A stretch of DNA of 64,000 nucleotides, from positions 89,932 to 153,931 of the forward strand of contig JAGDZV010000015.1 in assembly GCA_049115495.1 (NCBI GenBank). The letters run 5' to 3'. The stretch's first letter is position 1. The number at the start of each line of letters is the position of its first letter. The DNA comes from JACPUW01 sp049115495. GTDB lineage: Bacteria; Bacteroidota; Bacteroidia; CAILMK01; JACPUW01. The notes below the pieces were generated by a model. It made no database searches. It saw only the letters and a program-made list of their open reading frames with translations, and had not been told where the DNA came from. This document shows positions 34,498 through 43,745 of this stretch, in pieces. The position numbers and the translations under genes are program-made.

Positions 34498-35294
34498 TAA
34501 ATCTTATTCAAGTTTACAAAATAGCCACTATGGTTTCTAATATTTAACACCCTATTGCTACTAAATATTAGGTACTGACCCTTTATACCCATTAGTCTCC
34601 CTTCTACTTTGTCTATTTTATCAAGGTTAATGCTATTTACTTTAAGCGGATATTCTATTACGGGATAATTAAAATCATAAATCTGATCATTTTCAGAATA
34701 GAACTCTTCAAATTCTGGTGGAAAAACATCTAAGGCTTCTTCTTTTTCATCAACTGGCTCCAGAGATTCATCTATTTGATTTTTAAGCATGTTTCTCCAA
34801 TTGGTTTTGTCTTTATAATGCTCCTTCATAGCCACTTCAATTTCACCAGCAAGTCTTCGATAGGGTGTTTCAGCCAATATTATGGCTTTATTAGCTCCTT
34901 GGTCAATCCATCTTGTAGGTATTTGATCTACCCTAGTTACACCTACTTTGGTAATCTCTGTAAATGCCAAATAAACTACATGCGGCTGATTGTGGTTTTT
35001 CTCTTCCCATTGCACATCTCGCCCCTTGCCTAAGTGACCTTCGCACAACTCTGGCCTTATGATACACTCGCTATTCATTGGGCTATTGACAAAGCACTTA
35101 TAGCAAAAGCCTTGACCAAAAGATTTTTTGGTAACATTTCCGCAAGAGACGCAATTAATAACACCTGTAAACTCAAGCTCTATTTGCTGCCCTACAAGCG
35201 AATTCATATCAATAACGTCGTCTCCAAGTTGCAGACTGTATTTAATTGGCTTTTCAAAAGCCGTTTTCATTTTTCTAAGATTTCCTTGGGCCAT
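34497..35294 (-). CDS. DUF2797 protein with zinc knuckle
   Basis: 265 residues. Four Cys at 48, 51, 64 and 67 (CVSC, CYKC) form a zinc-binding site in the N-terminal third, followed by CEGHLGKGRDVQWEEKNH and an alpha/beta section (HVVYLAFTEITKVGVTRVDQ, PTRWIDQGANKAIILAET) that matches the DUF2797 family. The KVGVTR...RWIDQGA pattern recalls the GIY-YIG fold, which I have seen suggested for this family, but nuclease activity is unproven. It is the first gene of a two-gene unit with the PPP phosphatase, with TAATG overlap. Confidence 0.82.
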   Translation of the reverse strand: MAQGNLRKMKTAFEKPIKYSLQLGDDVIDMNSLVGQQIELEFTGVINCVSCGNVTKKSFGQGFCYKCFVNSPMNSECIIRPELCEGHLGKGRDVQWEEKNHNQPHVVYLAFTEITKVGVTRVDQIPTRWIDQGANKAIILAETPYRRLAGEIEVAMKEHYKDKTNWRNMLKNQIDESLEPVDEKEEALDVFPPEFEEFYSENDQIYDFNYPVIEYPLKVNSINLDKIDKVEGRLMGIKGQYLIFSSNRVLNIRNHSGYFVNLNKI

Positions 35295-35394
35295 ACTATA
35301 AACTTAACAAGGCTCAAAGTTTAGAATTATTTAGAGCATTATTGAAATCATTTGTGCCCCTTATTCCTTTATTGCACCAACAATCAATGACAAA

Positions 35395-36567
35395 ATGCAA
35401 AAGCACCTACTTTTTCTTCCAATTCTGTGTGGTTTAATTGTTTTACAATCGTGCGGTGGAGATGAACCTACTGAACCAGAGCAAACGCTTAATACTGTTC
35501 CTGAATTCTTTAACTCAGCCGCTGAATCATTATATGGTTCTGAAGGACCAGAAATTGAAGTGGTTGCTGACCGAAACGCCGGTTTAGATTTTCCGCGAGA
35601 CCTTGCTTTTCATTCATTTGAAGATAGGAAAAATGAGTTGTGGGTTCTTAACCCAGGAACTGATAATACAGGTGCTTACACTACAACATTTTACGACCCA
35701 AATACAGATGCGGGCAATTATGACAATTTACAAGACGGTAATGCATGGCATTTTATGGCTTTAGCTTCTTCATTGGCATTTGGCGATAATGGCAATTGGG
35801 CAACAGCGCAAGGAATTCTTTGTGCAAATCGCCAAAATGTATTGTTTACGGGACCAACTCTTTGGAGTAGCGATATGAATATTTATGCTCAGGTTGGTCA
35901 AAACCCTACGCCACAAGTAAATGGTAGCCATTTAGATATGATACACCAAACGCCTTATGGTATGGGTATTGCGCACGAAGTAGACAATGTGTACTGGGTT
36001 TTTGATGGCTACAATAGAACCATTTGTCGATATGATTTTGTAGAACCACATTACCCTGGCGGCCCTGATCATAGTGATGGTAAGGTATGGAGATATAGCC
36101 AACCCGAAGTAAGAATGGACCTAATGGCAGAAATTCCTAGTCATATGATTCTTGATAAAAACACAGGATGGTTGTACATATGTGATACAGGAAATAAAAG
36201 AGTGATAAAGCTCAACACAAACTCGGGTAGCGAAATTTCTGGCTCACCAAGAATACCAAATAGAGTTTTTGAAGATTTAGCGCTGTATACCGAAGTTGAA
36301 GGGGCCGAATGGGAAATTGTAGCAGATTCTGGTCTTTTTAGCCCTAGCGGCATTACAATGGTTGAAAATAGACTTTTTGTGAGTGATTTTGGTAACGGTA
36401 ATATAATGTGCTACGATAAAGAAAGCAATGAACTATTGGGTCAAGTAGAAACCAATGGCAAAGGTGTTGCTGGGCTTGAAATTGGTCCTAACGGAAGTTT
36501 ATGGTTTGTAAATGCGCTAAGAGACGAACTTTGCAAGCTGCAACCACAGTCTCCTAATGAAATTTAA
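35395..36567 (+). CDS. NHL-repeat-like lipoprotein
   Basis: 390 residues. Lipobox LIVLQSC, lipid Cys20, followed by an acidic linker (GGDEPTEPEQ). The body contains propeller blades of the NHL kind (FPRDLAFHSFEDRKNELWVL, PSHMILDKNTGWLYICDTGN, LFSPSGITMVENRLFVSDFG, GVAGLEIGPNGSLWFVNALR). It should sit in the outer or inner membrane facing the periplasm or outside. Its last 11 bases overlap the start of the FG-GAP exoprotein gene, so the two products are likely made together, possibly as partners at the surface. Confidence 0.78.
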   Translation: MQKHLLFLPILCGLIVLQSCGGDEPTEPEQTLNTVPEFFNSAAESLYGSEGPEIEVVADRNAGLDFPRDLAFHSFEDRKNELWVLNPGTDNTGAYTTTFYDPNTDAGNYDNLQDGNAWHFMALASSLAFGDNGNWATAQGILCANRQNVLFTGPTLWSSDMNIYAQVGQNPTPQVNGSHLDMIHQTPYGMGIAHEVDNVYWVFDGYNRTICRYDFVEPHYPGGPDHSDGKVWRYSQPEVRMDLMAEIPSHMILDKNTGWLYICDTGNKRVIKLNTNSGSEISGSPRIPNRVFEDLALYTEVEGAEWEIVADSGLFSPSGITMVENRLFVSDFGNGNIMCYDKESNELLGQVETNGKGVAGLEIGPNGSLWFVNALRDELCKLQPQSPNEI

Positions 36568-38788
36568 ACTCAGTCTTTTATTAATACTTCTTATTTACTT
36601 GAGCTCAAATGCTCAAGAGCTTAGACAGCGTTTTTTACCTTACCCTGCACAGTGGATAAAGGTGAATGGCGATACATCTTACTTGGGGTTTTGCGGTGGT
36701 TTTCATGCACCCAGCTTTGCCGAAATTGATCTTGACAATGATGGCTTAAATGAACTCATTGTAAAAGAAGAATTTAGCGACAAAGAGTGGGTGTTTGCCC
36801 CTATAAAAAGAGGTGATCAATACCAATGGAAATATGCTCCAGAACTTGAAGACTTATTGCCCCCATTGCAAACCTTTTTTACAGCCGTTGATGTAAATAG
36901 CGATGGTTTAATAGACCTTGTTACAGGAACAGATAAATTGCAAGTATATCTGAATAATGCAACTGATAGTGTAAGGTTTTTAAAGGTGCAATCGTTAAAA
37001 TTTGATTTTGAAGGTGAGTATTTTCCAGTAGAATTTCAGGTTGGTGAATCACCTTGCGTTACAGATATTAACGGAGATGGGGCTCCCGATATCTTGGTAT
37101 TTGATACAAATGGTGAGCGAGTGGTCTATTTTGAAAATGAGAAAAAGGGAACAAACCATTTACAGTTTAAAATTAAGACAGAATCTTGGGGTTTTTTTAA
37201 AGAAGAAGGGCTCAACTTTGAAATTAAACTTGGAGCAAATAAAAAGGCTCATCCAGGAAGCAAATTGTTGGCTTTTGACCACGATGCCGACGGCGACATG
37301 GATTTATTGATATCAGACATTACAACATCAAATGCATTTTTTTTAGAAAACGGGAAAAGTGATTTTGGATTGGCTTATGACACCATGGTTTCGGTTACTG
37401 AAAACTATCCTTCAGAAACTGAAAAAATTGATGTTACATATTTTCCTTCATTTAGTTTGGTAGATGCAGATTTTGATGGTGATAAAGATTTGATATGTGC
37501 AAATTCGAGCAGAAGCCCTGTACTTAACGGTGCCATCTGGTTATATGAGAATGGTAATGGCAAAGGATTTGATCTAAACTTAAACACCAAATCATTTTTA
37601 CAAGAAAACTCAATTGATCTTGGAATTTTAGCCGCACCCACCACTTTAGACTTTGATGGTGATGGAGACCTTGATATATTAATTGCCGCTGTTGACCACT
37701 TGAATAATAACATTTTTGAAGAGCAATTTGCAAGATTGGTTTTGTATGAAAATATTGGAACTAAAATGGCTCCATTGTATGAGATTGTTGATACTGACTA
37801 TTTAGCCTATTTCAATAAAAATCAGCGGTTTTTTAGCCCTGCCATAGGAGACGTAAATAACGATGGCTCTAACGACCTTTTGCTAGGCACCATAAGAGGC
37901 GAAATACTGGTTAGAATTAACTCAGCTGAGAATGGTGAAGCTTTTGATTTTTCAGAGCCGCAACTAATACTTGAAAACCTTGATATTGGTAGCGAAGCGG
38001 CCCCCATGGTTTTTGATATAGATAAAGATGGAATTAATGATCTTATTATTGGTGAGCAAGGAGGAAACCTGAACTACTACCGTGGTTTGGGCAACTTACA
38101 GTTTGAGCTCATCACAGAAAACTGGGGTCAGGTAAAAACCAACGGCACTTATTGGAGCTATACTAGAGATAATGACGGAAAAATAATTGACAGTACACTA
38201 ACATATTTATCAGTTGGTGGCTCTCACCCAGCAATTGCCGATATTGATGGCAATGGTGAGCCCGACCTTATGGTTGGTGCTACCAATGGAAAAATGCAAT
38301 ACTACCCCAATTTTAACGCCGAAGATTGGTATTTCAGGCCTTCATCAGTTTGGTATCATAATCCTTATTTAGATAAAAATTACAATAAAGATAACGGCAC
38401 AAACACAAGACCCCACTTTGCTGATTTAAACAACGATGGCTATTACGAATTGCTCATTGGTGTTTACAATGGCGGGGTTGAGCTTTTTACAACTGATTCG
38501 GTAGTAGTGTCAAAACCTGATAAATTATTAAAAGAAGCTACAATTAGAGTTTATCCAAATCCAGTTGCGCGGGATTTTACTATTGAAATCAACGACCTGA
38601 ACGAAGGAGAGAATATCTCTATTAATATTTTGAACGTAAACGGGCAAGTAATTTCTAGCCTGTATCAAGGAAGAGTCGAAAACCCAAAATTCCTAATACA
38701 GCCTGAGACAATAATAGAAAGTGGTATTTATTTTATTGAAGTGCTGAGCGAAAGCCAAAGGCAGGTTGTAAAGTTGGCGAAGCAATAA
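36557..38788 (+). CDS. FG-GAP/VCBS-repeat T9SS exoprotein
   Basis: 743 residues with signal peptide (SLLLILLIYLSSNAQ). At least nine calcium-loop repeats of FG-GAP/VCBS type are spread along residues 50-640: DLDNDGLNELIV, DVNSDGLIDLVTG, DINGDGAPDILVF, DHDADGDMDLLIS, DFDGDGDLDILIA, DVNNDGSNDLLLG, DIDKDGINDLIIG, DIDGNGEPDLMVG, DLNNDGYYELLIG. They should build a calcium-stabilised integrin-alpha-like propeller. From about 660 a type A T9SS tail follows (RVYPNPVARDFTIEI, ESGIYFIEVL, VKLAKQ). Predicted surface adhesin or matrix protein. It overlaps the upstream lipoprotein gene by 11 bases and converges on the giant gene at 38820. Confidence 0.87.
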   Translation: MKFKLSLLLILLIYLSSNAQELRQRFLPYPAQWIKVNGDTSYLGFCGGFHAPSFAEIDLDNDGLNELIVKEEFSDKEWVFAPIKRGDQYQWKYAPELEDLLPPLQTFFTAVDVNSDGLIDLVTGTDKLQVYLNNATDSVRFLKVQSLKFDFEGEYFPVEFQVGESPCVTDINGDGAPDILVFDTNGERVVYFENEKKGTNHLQFKIKTESWGFFKEEGLNFEIKLGANKKAHPGSKLLAFDHDADGDMDLLISDITTSNAFFLENGKSDFGLAYDTMVSVTENYPSETEKIDVTYFPSFSLVDADFDGDKDLICANSSRSPVLNGAIWLYENGNGKGFDLNLNTKSFLQENSIDLGILAAPTTLDFDGDGDLDILIAAVDHLNNNIFEEQFARLVLYENIGTKMAPLYEIVDTDYLAYFNKNQRFFSPAIGDVNNDGSNDLLLGTIRGEILVRINSAENGEAFDFSEPQLILENLDIGSEAAPMVFDIDKDGINDLIIGEQGGNLNYYRGLGNLQFELITENWGQVKTNGTYWSYTRDNDGKIIDSTLTYLSVGGSHPAIADIDGNGEPDLMVGATNGKMQYYPNFNAEDWYFRPSSVWYHNPYLDKNYNKDNGTNTRPHFADLNNDGYYELLIGVYNGGVELFTTDSVVVSKPDKLLKEATIRVYPNPVARDFTIEINDLNEGENISINILNVNGQVISSLYQGRVENPKFLIQPETIIESGIYFIEVLSESQRQVVKLAKQ

Positions 38789-38819
38789 GCGAATTACAAA
38801 TGCAGTTGAATATCACCAG

Positions 38820-41800
38820 CTACCTCAGCAGTATTAATCCACCTTTTCTAAAAATTAGATCGCCGTTTTTGCCTTGGGCTTTCAGCAAGAAAATGTAATT
38901 GCCTATTTCGCAAGGCTGACCATTAAAGCTACCATCCCAACCTTCATAATAATCTGTAGTTCTATATACTTCTTCTCCCCAGCGGTTGTATATGCGCATT
39001 TCAAAGTTTTTTTCTTGAACAGAATCAGCCAAAAGGGCAAATGATTTGAAATTGAACACGTCATTAGTTCCATCTCCATTTGGGCTAAATGCAGTTGGAA
39101 TAAACAAAGTGGGCAGCGGCCTTACTATCCTAATATTTGAATAACTCGTATCTGGATTGTTACCATTCTCTACAGCATATACTCGGTAGGCAAAAGGATC
39201 ATTAAATTGCAAAAAGGCACTGGTATCAAGAAAACTTGTATCTGAAGCGCTAAGAGTTGCTATTGTGTTAAAGTTAGTTGCGTTAGGTGGCATGCGCTCT
39301 AAAACGTATTCTTTTACTCCAGCATTCCATTCTTTGTAAGGGTTCCAGCTCAACAGAAAATCTCTATCTGTTGTATTGGTATTTAACAGAATACTATTTG
39401 CTATTATGCTCTTTTTGCTTTGGTAATCGCATTCATCAACAGCTCTAACCCTATACATGTAATAATTGCTTTGCGTTTTAGCAATGCTGTCAATTAAAAA
39501 TGTATCGGTTAAAAACTTCCACTCATTAATCCAAGCATTATCATTCGCCATTCTATCAATACTGTAATGTTTCACGTTGCGCTGTTGGCTACGCTCCCAG
39601 TGTACTTCTACCCTTTCGTTTTTCACTGTGGCTAAATACATTTCAAGCGGGTTTACCTGAAAAACGTATTCAGGCTGATATTCAACCCCATTGCTTAAAC
39701 TGGTAAGTGAGTCTTCTTCTTTAATGGCTTCAATTTCGTATTCGTAAAGCTCATTGCAGACAGATGAATCAAGATAATTGAATTGGGTACCCGGAACACG
39801 AGCAATTGGAAACAGTGCTTGCCCATTGAGGCCACGTAGCACCTGATATGCCTTGACTGAGTTCCATCCTATATATGGTGTCCAACTCAGGCTTGCCACT
39901 TCTTTTTCAGTATCATCAACATCAAGAAAAATCGTGCAGTGGGTATCGCTAGGGTGTCTAAACTCGCATTTATCAATTACTTCAAGCTTAAAGCAATATC
40001 GGTTTTCGTCAGGCATTAGACCTGTTATTAAATGAGTAGTGTCTTTTCTCTTAAAGACTTCTAGCAGGGTATCATTTAATGTTTCGGTTTCAATGAGCTC
40101 ATAGGTACTAAATACGCCTTTGTTTACGGCTTCGGTTTCTAAACTCACACCCATATCGTTCCACACCGAAACAAACCGTATTTGTGGTGTGTCAACTGCC
40201 AATCGATTTACGATTTCGAGGGCATTTTGCTTTAACAAGGTGTCCGAGCATCCATTGCTATCGGTTACAATTAATTGCACCGCATAGTTGGCTGGTTCAT
40301 CATAGGTATAAGTTGGATTTTCAAGATTAGAAGTATCATCAATAGCCAAGGTGTCGCCAAAATCCCATTGCCATATCACTAGTTTAAAGTCTGTTTGGCT
40401 TGAATCTAAAAAGCTAATCGGTCGGTCTTTGCAAGTCACTTTTTCGCTTGTATTAAAATTGGCAATAGGCGTTTTGTATACTCTTAAGGAATTAAAAACT
40501 GACGTATCGGTACAGCCAATGGCATTTTCAACTATTAAAGTTGGCTTGTGCTTACCCGCACTATAAATATGAGAAGCCAATGAAGTAGAATCACTCAAAC
40601 TATCACCATCACCAAAAAACCACCGCCATTTGTAAGCAAATAATGAGGTGTCTTTAAACGAAATGGTTTGCGGTTCGCACCCTTTGGTTTTACTCATGGT
40701 AAAGTCAGCAATGGGCTTAGTGTATGCTATAATTGAATCAGGATGGCGATAACTATATTGACAATCATTATTATCTCTAACCACAATGAATGGTCTAAAT
40801 ACCTGAAACTCTTGAAGCGAATCTTCAACAAAATATGTGTGTTTTTTAATGTTTACAGAATCGATACTTGAGTTGTCGTCGAAATCGAAATAAACCTTGG
40901 TAGCATTAATGCTATTGTTTACAAAATTGACTTCAAGTGGCTCGCAACCTACCTTATTATCAAATCTAAAAATTGGCACTGGCCCTAAAACGGTTAATAG
41001 CTCTTTACTCACAATTGAGTCTATACAGCCCAAGCGGTTTTTACCATAAAGTGTAACATCAAACTTGTTTCTATATGGCGCTATTCGAGTAAGGTCGTAA
41101 ATTTTTAAAGTGAAATCATTCTCAGTTACCAACTCATCAGAACCATCATCAAAATTCCAAACAAAAGAATCTACGTTGGTTCCTGTGGCTGAAAATTCAA
41201 ATGGCGCAGGAGAGCATTTGGCCGAAGTATCATCAACTGAAAAGTCAAAACCAAAGTCTATTACTTCAATGGATTTTGAAACCACTTCTTGGCAACCACC
41301 CGCCCCTTTTAATCTCAAATTAATATCGTAAGTGCCCGGTTTGTCAAATACAAAGCGCGGATTAAAGCTTGTGTCATTTGGTAACACAGAAAGATTGCTA
41401 TTACTTGAATACCATTTTAAGGTGTCAATATTTCCGGAAGAATTGTTGACTACCGAATATTCAATTCCACTGCAAAAACTATCGGGTAGTTCAAATGATG
41501 CACTTAAATCAAAGTTAAACAGTCCCTTTTTTGTGAGTTTAGTGGCACAACCTTGTGCGTTTTTAACTACTAATGTTATGTCGGTTTGACCTCGTTTATT
41601 GATTGTAATTTCAGGGTCCTTTTTAGCAGCATCATCAAAACTACCTCGGCTTTTTGGGCTAATTGCCCATTCGTAACTAAGTGTTTTATCGTTAGTTCCA
41701 ATAAGCACATTCTCAATTATATTGGTGTTCAAAGTTGTGCTAAACGGTAAGCACCCTGTTGTTTTAGTTGGGCTAAAGTCAAATACTGCGCCACCAACTT

Positions 41801-43712
41801 CAATTGCATCTTTAAACACAACAGAGTCGGTGCACTCTTTGGTTGTAAATACAACTTTAATATCATAAGTACCAGGTGCATTTGGCCTAAAAATAATTGA
41901 GTCGCCAATTTGGGTATAAACCGTAGTGTCATCACTTATTAAAGCGCCATACCAATCACCAACAAGATCAGCTGGTGAAGCTGAATATTTCATTCTAACC
42001 AAGTCGCCCACACAAAACGGACCTTGAGGAACAGTGGCTTTCACGGAATTTAATTCTACAATATGCACCGCACTATCTCTCTTTAGTTTACTTCTGCAGC
42101 CCTCCTTGGTTAAGGCTTCAACTTCTACAGCATACCAGCCTGTATCTTGATACTTCTCTACAGCGTCAACCCCCGTATATTTCCGTCTCAATGAATTGTC
42201 GAGCTCATAAAAAGTCCAATAAACGGTGTCAATTTCGCCATAGCAAAGTGTATCTGATAGCTTAAAATTAATGGCTGTTTTTGGACATGCCACGCCAGGA
42301 GAAGCTTCAAATTCTAAATCAAAAGGACTTGCTCTAAAACCAAAGTTTGTTTGTTCAAAACACCCATCAGAATCGGTGGCTTTAAGAGAAAGGGTAAACC
42401 TTCCATATCTATCGGCTCGCCACCTAAAATTTGTATCGGTACTATTGGCTAGGATTTTACCTTTTGAATTAATGAGTTGCCACTCATAGCTCATAGCCTT
42501 TGAGCCACTATGGGTGCTCTTATTTGTAATTAATATACTAGATGGAATATTGCAGATGCACTCTAAAGAGCGATCCATATCCACGTCAATTTCATTAGGT
42601 TCAACTTTTACAGTTGCAGTCAACAGCTTTTGGCAATTGGCAAAGCCATAAAGTGCGTACACCGTGAACGTTCCTGCTTTTCGACCCGTAACTACTGCCG
42701 AATCTGCATTTATACGAGTTATTCTTATTGAGTCTTTTGCAAAATGAAAAAACCTAAGTTGGCTTGAGTCAATATTATTCGCATCTACTTTCAGTGCAAA
42801 ATTTTCACTCTTACAGCCTTGGCCGTTTAGTGGTGTCGCATTAAGCTTTATGCTTGGAATGTTTTGAACCTTTACAAGGTCATTAAAACTGTAATTGTGG
42901 CTACAAGATGTTATTTGAGACTGTATAGATACACTAACATCGTATGTAGCGGTATTGCCTGGGTAAGTGGTTATAGGTGGATCAGCGCTTGACGATGTAG
43001 CAGGGCTTGCCCCCTGAAAATTCCAAGAATGACTAAACTTATTCTGACTATAATAATTGGTTTTAGGCTTAAGCTTAATGCTCGAAGCACCACATAGGGT
43101 AGTATCGGTATAAGCGAAACTTATGTCGGGCTTACGTTCTACGAAAACTACGGAGTCAAAGATCTTTTTTGTGCTACAACCAAAAACTCCTTCACTTATT
43201 AATTGCAAATTGGCGTAACCTGCTCTAATAAAAGTGTGTGTTATGGTGCTTGCCACGCCTGAGTAAACGCTGCCTTCAATACTCCATGTGTGTTTAATTG
43301 CAGTAGGTGCATTTACAGTGAGCTTAGATGTTAGCCCTGTGTTGCAGAGTTCAGCTTTGCTTACTGTTACCCTATTAATCTTTGGATTTGTTCCAATTCG
43401 TATATACTTTTTTCGCTCAAGGTTGCAGGTTTGGTTTGTAGGCAGTTCTACTTCTACAGAAACGGTAATTGTATCGGCATTTGTAAAAGCCACCGAAGGG
43501 TTTGCATCATTTTTAACGGTTTTAGTCTCAAAATCCCAGTTTAGTACAGACCCACTTGGTGGAGAAGGATGCACTCTAAAAGATATGATGTCGTTCTCAC
43601 AGCCTACAGAATCGCTAGCATAAATGGTATAACCAGTACACTGAGCAACTAATTTTTGACTTGTGAGTAAACCAAGAGTGGCTAATAGTATGATTCGTAA
43701 ATTAAAATTCAC
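38820..43712 (-). CDS. Giant PKD-rich type B T9SS protein, tandem copy 1
   Basis: 1,630 residues; GTG start at 43712 followed by a signal peptide (IILLATLGLLTSQKLVAQ). Most of the chain is a series of PKD/Ig-like beta-sandwich units, each with Cys and strings such as FVWNFDDGSDE, WRWFFGDGDSLSD and WQWDFGDTLA. From about 1275 three fibronectin-III-like units follow (LSWTPYIGWNSVKAYQVLRG, VEVHWERSQQRNVKHYSIDR, LSWNPYKEWNAGVKEYVLER). A gliding-motility-associated type B T9SS domain ends the protein (FIPTAFSPNGDGTNDVF, IYNRWGEEVYRTTDYYEGWD, to ILLR). It is the last gene of a three-gene tandem, 33 bases after copy 2. Probably a fibrous surface adhesin; no catalytic domain seen. Confidence 0.87.
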   Translation of the reverse strand: MNFNLRIILLATLGLLTSQKLVAQCTGYTIYASDSVGCENDIISFRVHPSPPSGSVLNWDFETKTVKNDANPSVAFTNADTITVSVEVELPTNQTCNLERKKYIRIGTNPKINRVTVSKAELCNTGLTSKLTVNAPTAIKHTWSIEGSVYSGVASTITHTFIRAGYANLQLISEGVFGCSTKKIFDSVVFVERKPDISFAYTDTTLCGASSIKLKPKTNYYSQNKFSHSWNFQGASPATSSSADPPITTYPGNTATYDVSVSIQSQITSCSHNYSFNDLVKVQNIPSIKLNATPLNGQGCKSENFALKVDANNIDSSQLRFFHFAKDSIRITRINADSAVVTGRKAGTFTVYALYGFANCQKLLTATVKVEPNEIDVDMDRSLECICNIPSSILITNKSTHSGSKAMSYEWQLINSKGKILANSTDTNFRWRADRYGRFTLSLKATDSDGCFEQTNFGFRASPFDLEFEASPGVACPKTAINFKLSDTLCYGEIDTVYWTFYELDNSLRRKYTGVDAVEKYQDTGWYAVEVEALTKEGCRSKLKRDSAVHIVELNSVKATVPQGPFCVGDLVRMKYSASPADLVGDWYGALISDDTTVYTQIGDSIIFRPNAPGTYDIKVVFTTKECTDSVVFKDAIEVGGAVFDFSPTKTTGCLPFSTTLNTNIIENVLIGTNDKTLSYEWAISPKSRGSFDDAAKKDPEITINKRGQTDITLVVKNAQGCATKLTKKGLFNFDLSASFELPDSFCSGIEYSVVNNSSGNIDTLKWYSSNSNLSVLPNDTSFNPRFVFDKPGTYDINLRLKGAGGCQEVVSKSIEVIDFGFDFSVDDTSAKCSPAPFEFSATGTNVDSFVWNFDDGSDELVTENDFTLKIYDLTRIAPYRNKFDVTLYGKNRLGCIDSIVSKELLTVLGPVPIFRFDNKVGCEPLEVNFVNNSINATKVYFDFDDNSSIDSVNIKKHTYFVEDSLQEFQVFRPFIVVRDNNDCQYSYRHPDSIIAYTKPIADFTMSKTKGCEPQTISFKDTSLFAYKWRWFFGDGDSLSDSTSLASHIYSAGKHKPTLIVENAIGCTDTSVFNSLRVYKTPIANFNTSEKVTCKDRPISFLDSSQTDFKLVIWQWDFGDTLAIDDTSNLENPTYTYDEPANYAVQLIVTDSNGCSDTLLKQNALEIVNRLAVDTPQIRFVSVWNDMGVSLETEAVNKGVFSTYELIETETLNDTLLEVFKRKDTTHLITGLMPDENRYCFKLEVIDKCEFRHPSDTHCTIFLDVDDTEKEVASLSWTPYIGWNSVKAYQVLRGLNGQALFPIARVPGTQFNYLDSSVCNELYEYEIEAIKEEDSLTSLSNGVEYQPEYVFQVNPLEMYLATVKNERVEVHWERSQQRNVKHYSIDRMANDNAWINEWKFLTDTFLIDSIAKTQSNYYMYRVRAVDECDYQSKKSIIANSILLNTNTTDRDFLLSWNPYKEWNAGVKEYVLERMPPNATNFNTIATLSASDTSFLDTSAFLQFNDPFAYRVYAVENGNNPDTSYSNIRIVRPLPTLFIPTAFSPNGDGTNDVFNFKSFALLADSVQEKNFEMRIYNRWGEEVYRTTDYYEGWDGSFNGQPCEIGNYIFLLKAQGKNGDLIFRKGGLILLR

Positions 43713-43731
43713 CTTACAGGTTACAATATAG
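43708..43731 (-). repeat. Conserved intergenic junction, copy 1/2 boundary
   Basis: This 24-base stretch spans the GTG start region of the 43712 gene and matches 48643-48666 at the next boundary with two differences. On the minus strand it reads CTATATTGTAACC then TGTAAGGTGAA and contains the presumed ribosome-binding AAGG. Confidence 0.6.
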
Positions 43732-43745
43732 TAATTCTACCATAA

